64,000 bases of DNA. Source: an uncultured Prevotellaceae bacterium (GTDB taxonomy: Bacteria; Bacteroidota; Bacteroidia; Bacteroidales; Bacteroidaceae). The DNA is taken from the NCBI GenBank assembly GCA_902790625.1, contig CADASP010000005.1, positions 186,001 to 250,000 of the forward strand, in the 5' to 3' direction. The stretch's first letter is position 1. Each line of letters starts with the position of its first letter. This document shows positions 53,901 to 62,278 of the stretch, piece after piece. The position numbers and the translations under genes are program-made. Below the pieces are notes generated by a model. It was given only the letters and a program-made list of their open reading frames with translations, searched no databases and was not told the DNA's origin.

Positions 53901-53984
53901 CCCTCGCCCGCATGGTGGCGGCACAGCTGGAAACCTTCGAACCGTTGCGGTTTGAAAAGACGGTGGCTTTTTTTTGAAGATTCC

Positions 53985-54195
53985 AGACACTGAAAGGCTA
54001 CGGGTAGGCGAGCTTTGCTCGGGAATAGGGGTCGCCCACCTATACCGCTGGAAAGGCCTCACGTGAGTACGGGCGACCCCTTCGGGGTCGTTATCACCCC
54101 GTACCTACTATCCGCAGGTCGTACCGACCTACGGCTATTGAGCGGAGACGCTTATTCCCGAGCAGAACTCGCCTACCCGTAGCCTTTCAGCGTCT
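53985..54195. repeat. Fold-back element A
   Basis: Arms of about 43 bases (53985-54027, containing GAAAGGCTACGGGTAGGCGA, and 54153-54195) are nearly perfect reverse complements around a 125-base middle with CCCCTTCGGGG and CGGCTATTGAGCGG. Confidence 0.9.
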
Positions 54196-54447
54196 TAGTT
54201 TTCAAACAACACCACCAATTTTCAACCGTACCTCGAACTATTTTGGCATGACTGAGCGGCTACGACAGAGACGCGAAACACACAAAGAATGTTAAACACA
54301 AGGTAAAACTAAACAGTCAACCCTCGCCAAAACGCGATAATTCTGAACAAGAAAACTTTGGGTCGAAAAAACGCGAGATTTGAGAAGTTTGAATAATTAG
54401 TTATTCCACAGATACTTACGTGTATTTTAGCGAAATTTCCGGCCAAG

Positions 54448-54506
54448 AGGCTTTCAAAAGTCAACGCCAAATTTTTCTGCGGCGTTGACTTTTGAAAATT
54501 TGGCGT
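54448..54506. repeat. GCGTTGAC-type inverted pair (copy 5)
   Basis: AAAAGTCAACGCCAAATTT faces GGCGTTGACTTTTGAAAATT across a short spacer, so here the repeat core forms a hairpin rather than a tandem array. Confidence 0.8.
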
Positions 54507-54785
54507 GCTTAAAAAACGAAAGACTAAGCAAAAAACGGCGAAAAAACCTGCACAAAACCACCATGTTTGTGCAGAATTTGGCTCATCCGTCACCAATTTC
54601 TTCGCTCACGGACATCCACTGACGGTACGAAACGGCTTTTTTTCGCTAAAATTCGCTCAGAATTGCATCCAAATCCTGAACTTTTTATTTATGGAAATTT
54701 TACACAATCTGGTGGGTTAAGTAATGGCAATGATATAGCAGTTGACCTATTTATGCGCAGCCGCTCCCCTTTTGAACCCTGCCCT

Positions 54786-54907
54786 TACGGGTAGGCGAGC
54801 GTAGCCTTTCAGGGTCGATGCCGTTTGTATCCATCTATCCGAGGTACTGCGCACCCTCGGCTATTGAGCGGTGACGCTTATTTCCGGGCAAAGCTCGCCT
54901 ACCCGTA
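54786..54907. repeat. Fold-back element B
   Basis: Perfect 15-base arms TACGGGTAGGCGAGC (54786-54800) and GCTCGCCTACCCGTA (54893-54907). The middle shares CGGCTATTGAGCGG and GACGCTTATT with element A, so they belong to one family. Confidence 0.88.
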
Positions 54908-54971
54908 GTCTTTCAGCGTCTTTTTCAACCGTAGCAGCTCGAGCCGTTTTCATCCGCATCCGCACGTAAAA

Positions 54972-55952
54972 TCAGCCCACGCTTCTGACGACGATGCTGG
55001 CAGCCACCAGCAGCACCATCGCCACCTCTGCCCTCCTGTTTATTCTGACGGCTTTTATCATGTCGCTGTTGCCGAGTGGTCGGTCGCAGTTGCCGATATA
55101 GGGCTTGTCGAAGAGCTGTCCGAAATAATGATGTGGGCCTCCAAACCGGCAGTTGAGGATGGCGGCGAGTGCGGCTTCGGGCCATCCGCTGTTGGGCGAG
55201 GCGTGGTTGCGGCCGTTCCTGCATACGAATGGTGCGAGCCGCGGGCGCCCCGCCACCATCACCATGAGCAGCGCCGAGAGGCGGGCGGGGACGTAGTTGG
55301 CCACGTCGTCGATGTGTGCGGCCCAGCAGCCGAAGTCCTTGTAGCGCTCCGTCTTGTAGCCAATCATCGAGTCGAGCGTGTTCACCATCTTGTAGGCCAT
55401 CATGCCGGGCACGCCCAGCAGCATATACCAGAAGAGGGGAGCGATGACGCCGTCGCTGAGGTTCTCGGCCAGCGTCTCTAAGGCGGCGGTGCGCACCTGC
55501 TGCGCCGAGAGGCCACCGGTGTCGCGGCCCACGATGCGGGCCACCTGCACCCTGCCCTCTTGGAGCGAGCGGTCGAGGGCGAGGAACACCTGGCGCACTT
55601 CGCGGATGAGCGTGGTGCCGGCGAGGCAGTAGAAAACGGCGACCGCATCTGCGGCCACCACCAGCGCCGCCCCATACGTGGGGACCCCGCCGACCGCTCG
55701 GCGCAGGAGCCATGTGGCGCAAAAGACGGCGGCGACGAGGACAACGGCCATTGCGGCGCCTCGCAGGATGCGGCAGCGGCCAGCGTTGAGCCGGTGCTCG
55801 CCAAAGGAGATCATCTTTCCAAACCACACGACGGGATGGGGCAGACGGGCGGGGTCGCCCAGCAACAGGTCGAGCGCCCAGCCCAGGGCCAGGGGCAGCA
55901 GGGCCATGAAGGTGCTGGCCCAAGGGGCGCATTCTGCGACAGGACTGTTCAT
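54972..55952 (-). CDS. cbiB: Adenosylcobinamide-phosphate synthase
   Basis: A 326-residue inner-membrane enzyme that joins aminopropanol phosphate to adenosylcobyric acid. Signatures are LGWALDLLLGDPARLPHPVVW near the N-terminus, AALETLAENLSDGVIAPLFW in the middle, NTLDSMIGYKTERYKDFGCW and NHASPNSGWPEAALAAILNC near the end. Several hydrophobic helices fit the family. It begins one base after the cobD stop and is the last gene of the operon cbiA-cobQ-cobD-cbiB. Downstream is the fold-back-rich gap, with no simple terminator. Confidence 0.95.
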   Translation of the reverse strand: MNSPVAECAPWASTFMALLPLALGWALDLLLGDPARLPHPVVWFGKMISFGEHRLNAGRCRILRGAAMAVVLVAAVFCATWLLRRAVGGVPTYGAALVVAADAVAVFYCLAGTTLIREVRQVFLALDRSLQEGRVQVARIVGRDTGGLSAQQVRTAALETLAENLSDGVIAPLFWYMLLGVPGMMAYKMVNTLDSMIGYKTERYKDFGCWAAHIDDVANYVPARLSALLMVMVAGRPRLAPFVCRNGRNHASPNSGWPEAALAAILNCRFGGPHHYFGQLFDKPYIGNCDRPLGNSDMIKAVRINRRAEVAMVLLVAASIVVRSVG

Positions 55953-55953
55953 T

Positions 55954-56919
55954 TCATTTTTTTCTTGATTCCATAAAGCCCCTTATGGCAGCCACGAGGG
56001 CATCGTTCTCGGCGGGTGTCTGGGCGGCCACGCGGAAGTGCTGGGGCGTGAGTCCACGGAAGTTGGAGGCATCGCGGATGAGCATGCCATGACGGTGGGC
56101 CAGGTGCTCCTTCAGGCCACGGGCGTCGTGCCCCTCCATGTGGCAGAGCATGAAATGGGTCTGCGTGGGCAGCACGTCGATGCCCACGGCCATGAGCTGC
56201 CGCCGCAGCCGCTGCGCCTCGGCGAGGTCGGGGCTACAGGCGAGCTCGCCGTGCCGCAGCAGGAATTTGCCTGCCTCGACGGCCAGCGCCGACACGCTCC
56301 ATGGGCGCAGATGGCGGCGAATGGCTGCCGCCAGGCTTTCATGGGCGGTGATGTAGCCCAGCCGCAGGCCAGGCACGGCATAGTCCTTCGTGAACGAATG
56401 GACCTGGATGATGTGGGGGTGCTGGCATCCTTCGCGCACGGTCATCAGCTGGCCGCTGGTGTAGCGCTCGTACGACTGGTCGAGCACCACCAGGTCGAAT
56501 GCCGCCTCCATGCGCTCAACAAGAGGCAAATGGCAAACCCTGCCGTCGGGGTTGTTGGGGTTGCACAGCCAAAGCATCGTCTTGTCTTCCTTCGGCCCAA
56601 ACAGGGTGCAGGCGTCTTCGTATTCGCTGAAGGTGGGGGCGGGGATGACGGGCTTGTAGCGAAACGTCTCTGCGATGAGATAGATGGCTTCGGTGGCCCC
56701 GTTGGTGACGATGACGCAGCTCTGGTCGACGCGGTGCCGCGCTGCAAGCATCGACTCGAGCGACCATGCCTCAGGCTCGGGATAATGGCCGAGCAGCTGG
56801 GGGCATGAAGCCAGGTGGCGCATCACCGCCTGATGGCCGGTGGTGGCGCAAATGTTCGACGAGAAGTCGCTCACTATGCCCTTGTGCTGGTAGGCATCGT
56901 CGCCGTGGCCTTTAATCAT
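55954..56919 (-). CDS. cobD: L-threonine-O-3-phosphate decarboxylase (CobD, PLP-dependent)
   Basis: A 321-residue class I/II aminotransferase-fold enzyme; in this operon it should decarboxylate threonine phosphate to aminopropanol phosphate. The PLP Lys178 is in VHSFTKDYAVPGLRLGY; NPNNPDG (120-126) and DQSYERY contact the cofactor. Sequence alone resembles histidinol-phosphate aminotransferase; the operon with cbiB and cobQ decides the assignment. The true start is 56919 (MIKGHGDDAYQHKG), 8 bases inside cobQ; the longer frame to 57111 is cobQ read out of frame. Confidence 0.92.
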   Translation of the reverse strand: MIKGHGDDAYQHKGIVSDFSSNICATTGHQAVMRHLASCPQLLGHYPEPEAWSLESMLAARHRVDQSCVIVTNGATEAIYLIAETFRYKPVIPAPTFSEYEDACTLFGPKEDKTMLWLCNPNNPDGRVCHLPLVERMEAAFDLVVLDQSYERYTSGQLMTVREGCQHPHIIQVHSFTKDYAVPGLRLGYITAHESLAAAIRRHLRPWSVSALAVEAGKFLLRHGELACSPDLAEAQRLRRQLMAVGIDVLPTQTHFMLCHMEGHDARGLKEHLAHRHGMLIRDASNFRGLTPQHFRVAAQTPAENDALVAAIRGFMESRKK

Positions 56920-58369
56920 TGTCGGAGAGTATTTGGTAGATGCGGTCGATGTCGACATGCTGGCGCACGTGGGCGGCCAGACGGTCGTATTGCTCTTCCT
57001 TGAAGTCGGCAAGGCTCTGCGCAGGGGCCGCAGCCTTGCACTTGAGCAGGAAGTCGGCAACCGGGGCATTGTCGAGGAAACCGTGGATGTAGGTGCCGAT
57101 GCAGCGGCCACGCCGGAGGATGGCCTCGCAGGTGTCGCTGATGCCCTGGTGGATCTCGTAGCCCTGGCACTCCTGCCCCTCGAACATGAAGGTCACTTGC
57201 CGCGTGGTCTTCGTGGAAGACATCGTGGTATGGATGGGCAGCAGCCCCAGGCCTGGCAGACAGGCAATGTCGCCCTCGACGTGGTCGGGGTCGGCCACTG
57301 TGACGCCCAGCATCTGGTAGCCGCCACAGATGCCGACGACGACCTTGCCGTCGCGGTGGGCGCTGACAATGGCCTGTGCACAGCCGTTGCGGCGCAGCTC
57401 CAGCAGGTCGTCGAGGGTCGCCTTCGTGCCGGGGAGGATGATGATGTCGGCTCGCTGGATGTCGGCTGTGTTGTTGGTGTAGAAAAGATTAACCCGAGGG
57501 TCGCGCTCCAGGGTGTCGAAGTCGGTGAAGTTCGAGATGTGGCGCAGCAGCACAACGGCCACGTTCACCTTGCCCTGGGCCCATTGGCGCCGCTTCTGCT
57601 CAAGGCTGACGCTGTCCTCCTCGTCAATATAGATGTCCTGATAATAAGGAATGACACCGAGGACGGGCACGCCGCAGATGTCCTCCAGCATCTTGCGTCC
57701 CTCGGCGAAGAGACGCATGTCGCCACGAAACTTGTTGATGATGACGCCCTTGATCATCTTTCGCTCCTCAGGCGCCTGCAGCATGATGCTGCCGTAGACA
57801 GAGGCGAAGACACCGCCGCGGTCGATGTCGCCAACCAGCAGCACGTCGGCCTTGGCGTGCCTGGCCATCGACATGTTGACGAGGTCTCTATCCTTCAGGT
57901 TCATCTCCGCAATGCTGCCAGCCCCCTCCATCACGATGGGGTTGTACTTTGTGGCCAGACGGTCGAAGGCTGCGCATACCTCCTGCCGGAAATCTATTCG
58001 CTCACCTCGCGCCTCCCTTCCCCCCAGGGGGGAGACAGAGGGGGGCCTCCAATAGTCATACGCATCCTTGTTGCCGATGGGCTTGCCGTGGAGCACCACC
58101 TGGCTGGTGTGGTCGGAGCTGGGCTTCAGCAGCAGCGGGTTCATGTCAGTGTGGCAAGGAATGCCCGCGGCCTCGGCCTGCACGGCCTGTGCACGGCCTA
58201 TCTCAAGCCCCTCGGGCGTGGCGTAGGAGTTGAGCGCCATGTTCTGGGCCTTGAAGGGCGCAGGGCTATAGCCATCCTGGCGAAAGATGCGGCAGAAGGC
58301 TGCCGCCACGATGCTCTTGCCTACATCGCTCCCAGTTCCGGCGAACATGATGGGGTGTAACTGATTCAT
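56912..58369 (-). CDS. cobQ: Cobyric acid synthase
   Basis: A 485-residue glutamine-dependent amidase (CobQ/CbiP) that amidates four carboxylates of adenosylcobyrinic a,c-diamide. The N-terminal ATP-binding domain has AGTGSDVGKSIVAAAFCRIF and FKAQNMALNSYATPEG; the C-terminal glutaminase domain has the nucleophilic Cys in GICGGYQMLG and the later His in GYEIHQG. Residues about 106-121 (PSVSPLGGREARGE) are encoded by a GC-rich palindrome and look inserted between YDYWR and the Q-rich helix. ATG overlaps the cbiA stop by 4 bases and its end overlaps cobD by 8 bases. Confidence 0.95.
   Translation of the reverse strand: MNQLHPIMFAGTGSDVGKSIVAAAFCRIFRQDGYSPAPFKAQNMALNSYATPEGLEIGRAQAVQAEAAGIPCHTDMNPLLLKPSSDHTSQVVLHGKPIGNKDAYDYWRPPSVSPLGGREARGERIDFRQEVCAAFDRLATKYNPIVMEGAGSIAEMNLKDRDLVNMSMARHAKADVLLVGDIDRGGVFASVYGSIMLQAPEERKMIKGVIINKFRGDMRLFAEGRKMLEDICGVPVLGVIPYYQDIYIDEEDSVSLEQKRRQWAQGKVNVAVVLLRHISNFTDFDTLERDPRVNLFYTNNTADIQRADIIILPGTKATLDDLLELRRNGCAQAIVSAHRDGKVVVGICGGYQMLGVTVADPDHVEGDIACLPGLGLLPIHTTMSSTKTTRQVTFMFEGQECQGYEIHQGISDTCEAILRRGRCIGTYIHGFLDNAPVADFLLKCKAAAPAQSLADFKEEQYDRLAAHVRQHVDIDRIYQILSDND
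58000..58052. repeat. GC-rich palindrome inside cobQ
   Basis: A CTCACCTCGC stretch followed by CCCTTCCCCCCAGGGGGGAG lies in frame, encoding the extra SPLGGREARGE residues. Confidence 0.65.
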
Positions 58370-59613
58370 ATCTGATACAAATGGGTATAGCTGGCCAATA
58401 CATTGTTAAACCTGAATACGGGCGTACCGACGGGCTCACCCATGGCATTATAAACCTGCACCACCGACTTGGGCGTTTCGCCCAAAAACTGGGTGTAGTG
58501 AAACTCATGCCCACGATACTCCTTGCCGTCGAGCACGAAGCGCCGATAGCCCAATGAGAGGCGGAGGTCGGCTTGGCGCGCCGTGATGCTATGGGGCAGC
58601 ACGCCGCACATAGGGTATGCCCCGTCGTCGGTGACGATGCGATGGCACAGATACATCATGCCGCCACATTCGGCAATGACCCGTCCGCCCTGCTCAGCAA
58701 AAGCCTTGATGGCCATCCGACAGGCCTCATTGCCGACAAGTGCATCCAGATGCCTTTCAGGATAGCCGCCAGGCAGATAGAGCAAGTCGATGCCGTCGAG
58801 AGAAGGAACGTCGCGCTCAGGGTCGAAGAACTGAACGTGTGGGAAGCTGTCCACGGCTTCCCGGTAGAGGAAAGAGAAGCTCTCTGCATTCCTGGCTATG
58901 AGAACGTGGGAAATCTCATCGTGAGGCAAAGTGTGCTGAGGCATGGCACCGTGTGTATGCAGGTTTCCTACCAGTTCTTCCCAGTTGACATGATGCTCCA
59001 GCAGCTCCTTCAGCTGGCTTGTTTCAGGACTTTGGCTGAAATCGAGGCCAAGGTAGCGTGAGCCTTGTTCAAGGGAGGGATGCTTCGGGAGACAGCCGAA
59101 GCACTGGATGCCGAGGTCGTCGCATACTTGCCGAAGCATCTGGAAATGACGGGACGAACCCACCTTGTTGAAGATGACACCTGCCATGCGAATGTCGTTT
59201 CGGAAATGGATGAAGCCGGAAAGCAGCGCTGCCGTCGAATAGGCCGCACTCCGGGCATCCACTACTAAGATGATGGGAATGTCAAGCACTCTCGCTATCT
59301 CTGCCGATGACCCTCTGTCGCGGTCGTAGCCATCGAAAAGGCCCATCATGCCCTCCACGATGCAGATGTCGGCATCGGCGCCATAGTGTGCAAACAGCCC
59401 ACGCACATGCTCCGGAGCAGCCATAAAGGTATCGAGGTTGATACTTGGGCGATGGCACACCGCCTCATGAAACTTCGTGTCGATATAGTCGGGGCCGCAT
59501 TTGAAAGGCTGCACCTGATAGCCCTTCTCAGTCAGCAACGCCATCAGCCCCCGTGCAATCGTTGTCTTGCCCGAGCCACTGGTAGGCGCTGCGATGAGAA
59601 AATGTGATTTCAT
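58366..59613 (-). CDS. cbiA: Cobyrinic acid a,c-diamide synthase
   Basis: A 415-residue glutamine-dependent enzyme (CbiA/CobB) that amidates the a and c carboxylates. The P-loop TSGSGKTTIARGL is at 11-23; FKCGPDYID and GLFDGYDRDRGSSAEIA are typical, and the glutaminase Cys is in VIAECGGMMYLC. The ATG at 59613 (MKSHFLIAAP) is 4 bases after the -7 element, so the mRNA is leaderless or nearly so; the upstream ATG at 59628 falls before the element and cannot be used. First gene of the cbiA-cobQ-cobD-cbiB operon, divergent from the riboswitch operon. Confidence 0.95.
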   Translation of the reverse strand: MKSHFLIAAPTSGSGKTTIARGLMALLTEKGYQVQPFKCGPDYIDTKFHEAVCHRPSINLDTFMAAPEHVRGLFAHYGADADICIVEGMMGLFDGYDRDRGSSAEIARVLDIPIILVVDARSAAYSTAALLSGFIHFRNDIRMAGVIFNKVGSSRHFQMLRQVCDDLGIQCFGCLPKHPSLEQGSRYLGLDFSQSPETSQLKELLEHHVNWEELVGNLHTHGAMPQHTLPHDEISHVLIARNAESFSFLYREAVDSFPHVQFFDPERDVPSLDGIDLLYLPGGYPERHLDALVGNEACRMAIKAFAEQGGRVIAECGGMMYLCHRIVTDDGAYPMCGVLPHSITARQADLRLSLGYRRFVLDGKEYRGHEFHYTQFLGETPKSVVQVYNAMGEPVGTPVFRFNNVLASYTHLYQI

Positions 59614-59617
59614 GCTG

Positions 59618-59625
59618 CAAAAGTA
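59618..59625 (-). promoter_or_regulatory. -7 element of the cbiA operon
   Basis: TACTTTTG on the minus strand, 4 bases from the cbiA ATG. The -33 box is weak. There is no room for a riboswitch in the transcript. Confidence 0.6.
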
Positions 59626-59707
59626 CAAAATAATTTGGAAGTTTAGGGTTTATTCACAAATTATTCATACCTTGGATTGGAAAAACTAAAGAAAAACACG
59701 TTTTTCT

Positions 59708-59738
59708 TTTGCTTTTCGCTCGCTTATTCGTACCTTTG
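59708..59738 (+). promoter_or_regulatory. Promoter P1 of the riboswitch operon
   Basis: TTTG (59708-59711), 19 bases, TACCTTTG (59731-59738). The -7 box is part of an inverted repeat, TACCTTTGGC facing GCCGAAGGTA (59731-59752 region). Confidence 0.75.
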
Positions 59739-59792
59739 GCTCTCGCCGAAGGTACTTTCGCTCGGAAAAGCAAAAGAAAAAACGTTTTTTTT

Positions 59793-59823
59793 TTTGTTTT
59801 TCCCTCGCTTATTCGTACCTTTG
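59793..59823 (+). promoter_or_regulatory. Promoter P2 of the riboswitch operon
   Basis: TTTG (59793-59796), 19 bases, TACCTTTG (59816-59823). The sequence CTCGCTTATTCGTACCTTTG is duplicated exactly in P1, 85 bases upstream. P2 would start transcription just before the riboswitch. Confidence 0.85.
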
Positions 59824-59830
59824 CACCCAC

Positions 59831-60033
59831 AAAAGGCAATCTGGCGGCTGATGCTGCCATGATGTAAGGGAATCCGGTGAGAGTCCGGAACTGTACCTGC
59901 AGCTGTAATCCCCATTAAAGAGGCCTGCTTGTATAACGCCACTGACCATCGTGTCGGGAAGGTAAAGCAGGCTGGGGAAAGTCAGAAGACCTGCCGCTGG
60001 CAAGGCACAACCATCAAGGTGAAGCCTGCCTAT
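59831..60033 (+). promoter_or_regulatory. Cobalamin (AdoCbl-type) riboswitch
   Basis: The conserved core is clear: AGGGAATCCGGTGAGAGTCC with its hairpin, then the CTGCAGCTGTAA segment, a variable P7-P8 region with GCCTGCTT and AAGCAGGC, and the B12 box AGTCAGAAGACCTGCC (about 59979-59994). The family controls B12 uptake and synthesis genes by sensing cobalamin. It stands between P2 and the BtuB-like gene and is the only copy seen in the window. Exact ends are approximate. Confidence 0.95.
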
Positions 60034-60044
60034 ATAAATAAGAA

Positions 60045-60058
60045 TGTACGCGCGTACA
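60045..60058 (+). promoter_or_regulatory. Palindrome in the expression platform
   Basis: TGTACGCGCGTACA lies between the aptamer and the start codon, 28 bases before the ATG. It may take part in the switch between open and closed ribosome access. There is no T-run, so control would be translational. Confidence 0.45.
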
Positions 60059-60085
60059 GGAATATACGCAGCGTAAAATGGGCAG

Positions 60086-62278
60086 ATGAAGCGAATACTG
60101 ATTCAGGCCATTGGCTGTTGGCTATTGGCTGTTAGTAGCTTGGCGCAGAACAACATCTGGCGCCAGGACAGTTTGCAGGAGGTGGTGGTGACCGGCACAG
60201 GCACACAGCACCTTCTGAAGGATGCTCCCGTGCAGACGGAGGTCATCTCCAACAAGATGCTGCGCAGCTACGGCGGCAAGAGCCTGGAGGACATCCTTGC
60301 CGGACTCACCGCATCGTTCGCCTTCAGCGAGGGCGACATGGGCTCACAGATGCAACTGAACGGCTTGGGCAACAGCTATATTCTCGTGCTCATCGATGGC
60401 AAGCGCATCCATGGCGACGTGGGAGGCGAGAACGACCTCGGCCTCATTGACCCGCACAACATCGAGAAGATTGAGATTGTGAAGGGTGCACAGAGCGCGC
60501 TCTACGGCAGCGACGCGATGGCAGGCGTCATCAACATCATCACCAAGCGTCACGACGAGTCGGGCGTCTATGTCGACAACACCACACGCTACGGCACGCA
60601 CAACGACCTGCGCCACCACAACAGCGTGGCATTTGCTTTCGGCAAATGCACCTCGCAGACCAACTTCCAGCTGCAGCGCAGCGACGGCTGGCAGAACACC
60701 GCCGAGGAATGGGCCGAGGGCATGGTGCTGACCGACAGCCGTAACAAGACGGTGAACAAGCACCGCAACTGGCAGGTGGCTGAACGCCTGACCTACCAGC
60801 CACAGAAGGGCCTCGAACTGTATGCTGAAGGCTCGTACTACAAGAAGAACATCCTCAGGCCACAGGACGGCCGTCATCCCAGCTGCGACGTCTATACCTA
60901 CGACCTGCGCTACAACAACGCCTCGGCTTCAGCGGGCGGCAAGTGGTATCCTGGAGGCGAGGGGCAAGAGGTGAGAGGTGGGAGAAATGTGCTGGCGTTG
61001 GACGTCGACTGGAACAAGCACGCCTACTACTATGACTACACGGCCAGGCACTACGACTATGTGCTGCTCAGGGGCGAGGAGTATGGCGACCAGAACGGCG
61101 AGTGGTTCTCCATCGCCATGCTGCCCGGACAGAGCAAGCTGCAGAGCGACCAGCAGCGAGTGATGGCCCAGCTGAAGGGCATCTTCTACCTGCCCTGCGC
61201 GAACACGCTGAATGCAGGTGCGGAATACCGCTACGACTATCTGAAGGCCCCCGAACGCACAGAGACGGGAACGGCCGACGACTGGACATCGGCCCTGTAT
61301 GTGCAGGACGAATTCAATCTTCTGCAATGGCTCAACCTCACCGCCGGCCTCCGCTTGGTAGACAACCGCAACTTCGGCCTGCGCCTCACGCCCAAGGTGA
61401 GCACCATGCTCTCGGCGGGCGACTTCCGTTTCCGACTGGGGTGGAGCCAGGGCTTCAAGGCACCCACCGTCAAGGAGTTGCATTACCGCTACCTGCACCT
61501 GATGGGCAGTAGCACGTTCTTCAACATCGGCAACACCGCCCTGCATCCCCAGACCAGCAACTACTACTCGGCCAATGTGGAGTATCGCGGAAGCCGCCTT
61601 ACCGCCTCGCTCACGGGCTATGTCAACCAACTCGACAACATGATAGCCCTGGTGAACGTCGATGCGGGCGAAATTCCCGCCGGCATCACCACGGCCTATC
61701 TCGGCGATGGCAGCAGCAAGGTGCAGGCTCGTATGTATAAGAACATGGACGATGCCCGGACCTGCGGACTCGATGCCACGCTGTCATACAAGGTGATGAA
61801 AGACCTGACGCTCAGTTCGGCCTATAGCTACCTCGACACCAAGGCGCATCTGTATGATGAGCACAAGGACCAGATGACCACCGTCGTCATCGACGGAACG
61901 GCACACCACAAGTGGAGTGCGTCAGCCATCTACAGCCACACCTTCAGCCCCAGCTACAAACTGGGCATCAGCCTGTCAGGCCGTGGCAGCAGCAAGCGGC
62001 TCTATCAGAACAACGGCGACGGCAAGGCCTTCCAGATATGGCGCCTGAACACCACCCACGACCTGGGCAAGGCAGACAAGACGCTGGCATACAGACTGGA
62101 ACTGGGCATCGACAACATTTTCAACTATGTCGACCGCACCATGCGCCCTTATCATCTGGGCAACAATACGTCGGGAACGACAGTATATGCTACCTTCAGC
62201 ATCAAGTTCAATCATGGAAAGAGAGTTAAACACAACATTTTATCAACCAAATCTAATTACAACAATGAAGAAGATTAA
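60086..62278 (+). CDS. btuB: BtuB-like TonB-dependent cobalamin receptor
   Basis: A 730-residue outer-membrane receptor. Signal peptide, a TonB-box-like LQEVVVTGTGTQ, a plug domain (about 35-150; VQTEVISNKMLRSYGGKSLE, NGLGNSYILVLIDGKRI, VKGAQSALYGSDAMAGVINI) and a 22-strand-type barrel to the end. The riboswitch upstream and cbiK downstream make corrinoid uptake the likely function. Two curiosities: the signal-peptide segment AIGCWLLAV is encoded by four GGCTGTT-type heptamers, and residues about 290-302 (GGEGQEVRGG) derive from a short repeat. The end overlaps cbiK by 14 bases, so the two are coupled. Confidence 0.93.
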   Translation: MKRILIQAIGCWLLAVSSLAQNNIWRQDSLQEVVVTGTGTQHLLKDAPVQTEVISNKMLRSYGGKSLEDILAGLTASFAFSEGDMGSQMQLNGLGNSYILVLIDGKRIHGDVGGENDLGLIDPHNIEKIEIVKGAQSALYGSDAMAGVINIITKRHDESGVYVDNTTRYGTHNDLRHHNSVAFAFGKCTSQTNFQLQRSDGWQNTAEEWAEGMVLTDSRNKTVNKHRNWQVAERLTYQPQKGLELYAEGSYYKKNILRPQDGRHPSCDVYTYDLRYNNASASAGGKWYPGGEGQEVRGGRNVLALDVDWNKHAYYYDYTARHYDYVLLRGEEYGDQNGEWFSIAMLPGQSKLQSDQQRVMAQLKGIFYLPCANTLNAGAEYRYDYLKAPERTETGTADDWTSALYVQDEFNLLQWLNLTAGLRLVDNRNFGLRLTPKVSTMLSAGDFRFRLGWSQGFKAPTVKELHYRYLHLMGSSTFFNIGNTALHPQTSNYYSANVEYRGSRLTASLTGYVNQLDNMIALVNVDAGEIPAGITTAYLGDGSSKVQARMYKNMDDARTCGLDATLSYKVMKDLTLSSAYSYLDTKAHLYDEHKDQMTTVVIDGTAHHKWSASAIYSHTFSPSYKLGISLSGRGSSKRLYQNNGDGKAFQIWRLNTTHDLGKADKTLAYRLELGIDNIFNYVDRTMRPYHLGNNTSGTTVYATFSIKFNHGKRVKHNILSTKSNYNNEED
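60106..60133. repeat. Four-unit heptamer array in the btuB signal peptide
   Basis: GGCCATT, GGCTGTT, GGCTATT, GGCTGTT: four units encoding part of the hydrophobic core of the signal peptide. Confidence 0.85.

Larger units (their letters stand above)
53820..54971. other. 1.15-kb gene-free stretch with repeats
   Basis: No gene is seen. The stretch holds the heptamer array at 53852, two related fold-back elements (53985-54195 and 54786-54907) and the fifth GCGTTGAC-type repeat (54448-54506). Small frames crossing it are repeat-derived. Confidence 0.75.

Noticed and set aside
56920..57111. Longer start for cobD
   Set aside because: The added 64 residues are cobQ read in another frame, low in complexity (Ser/Thr/Arg/Pro-rich); family members begin at the ATG at 56919.
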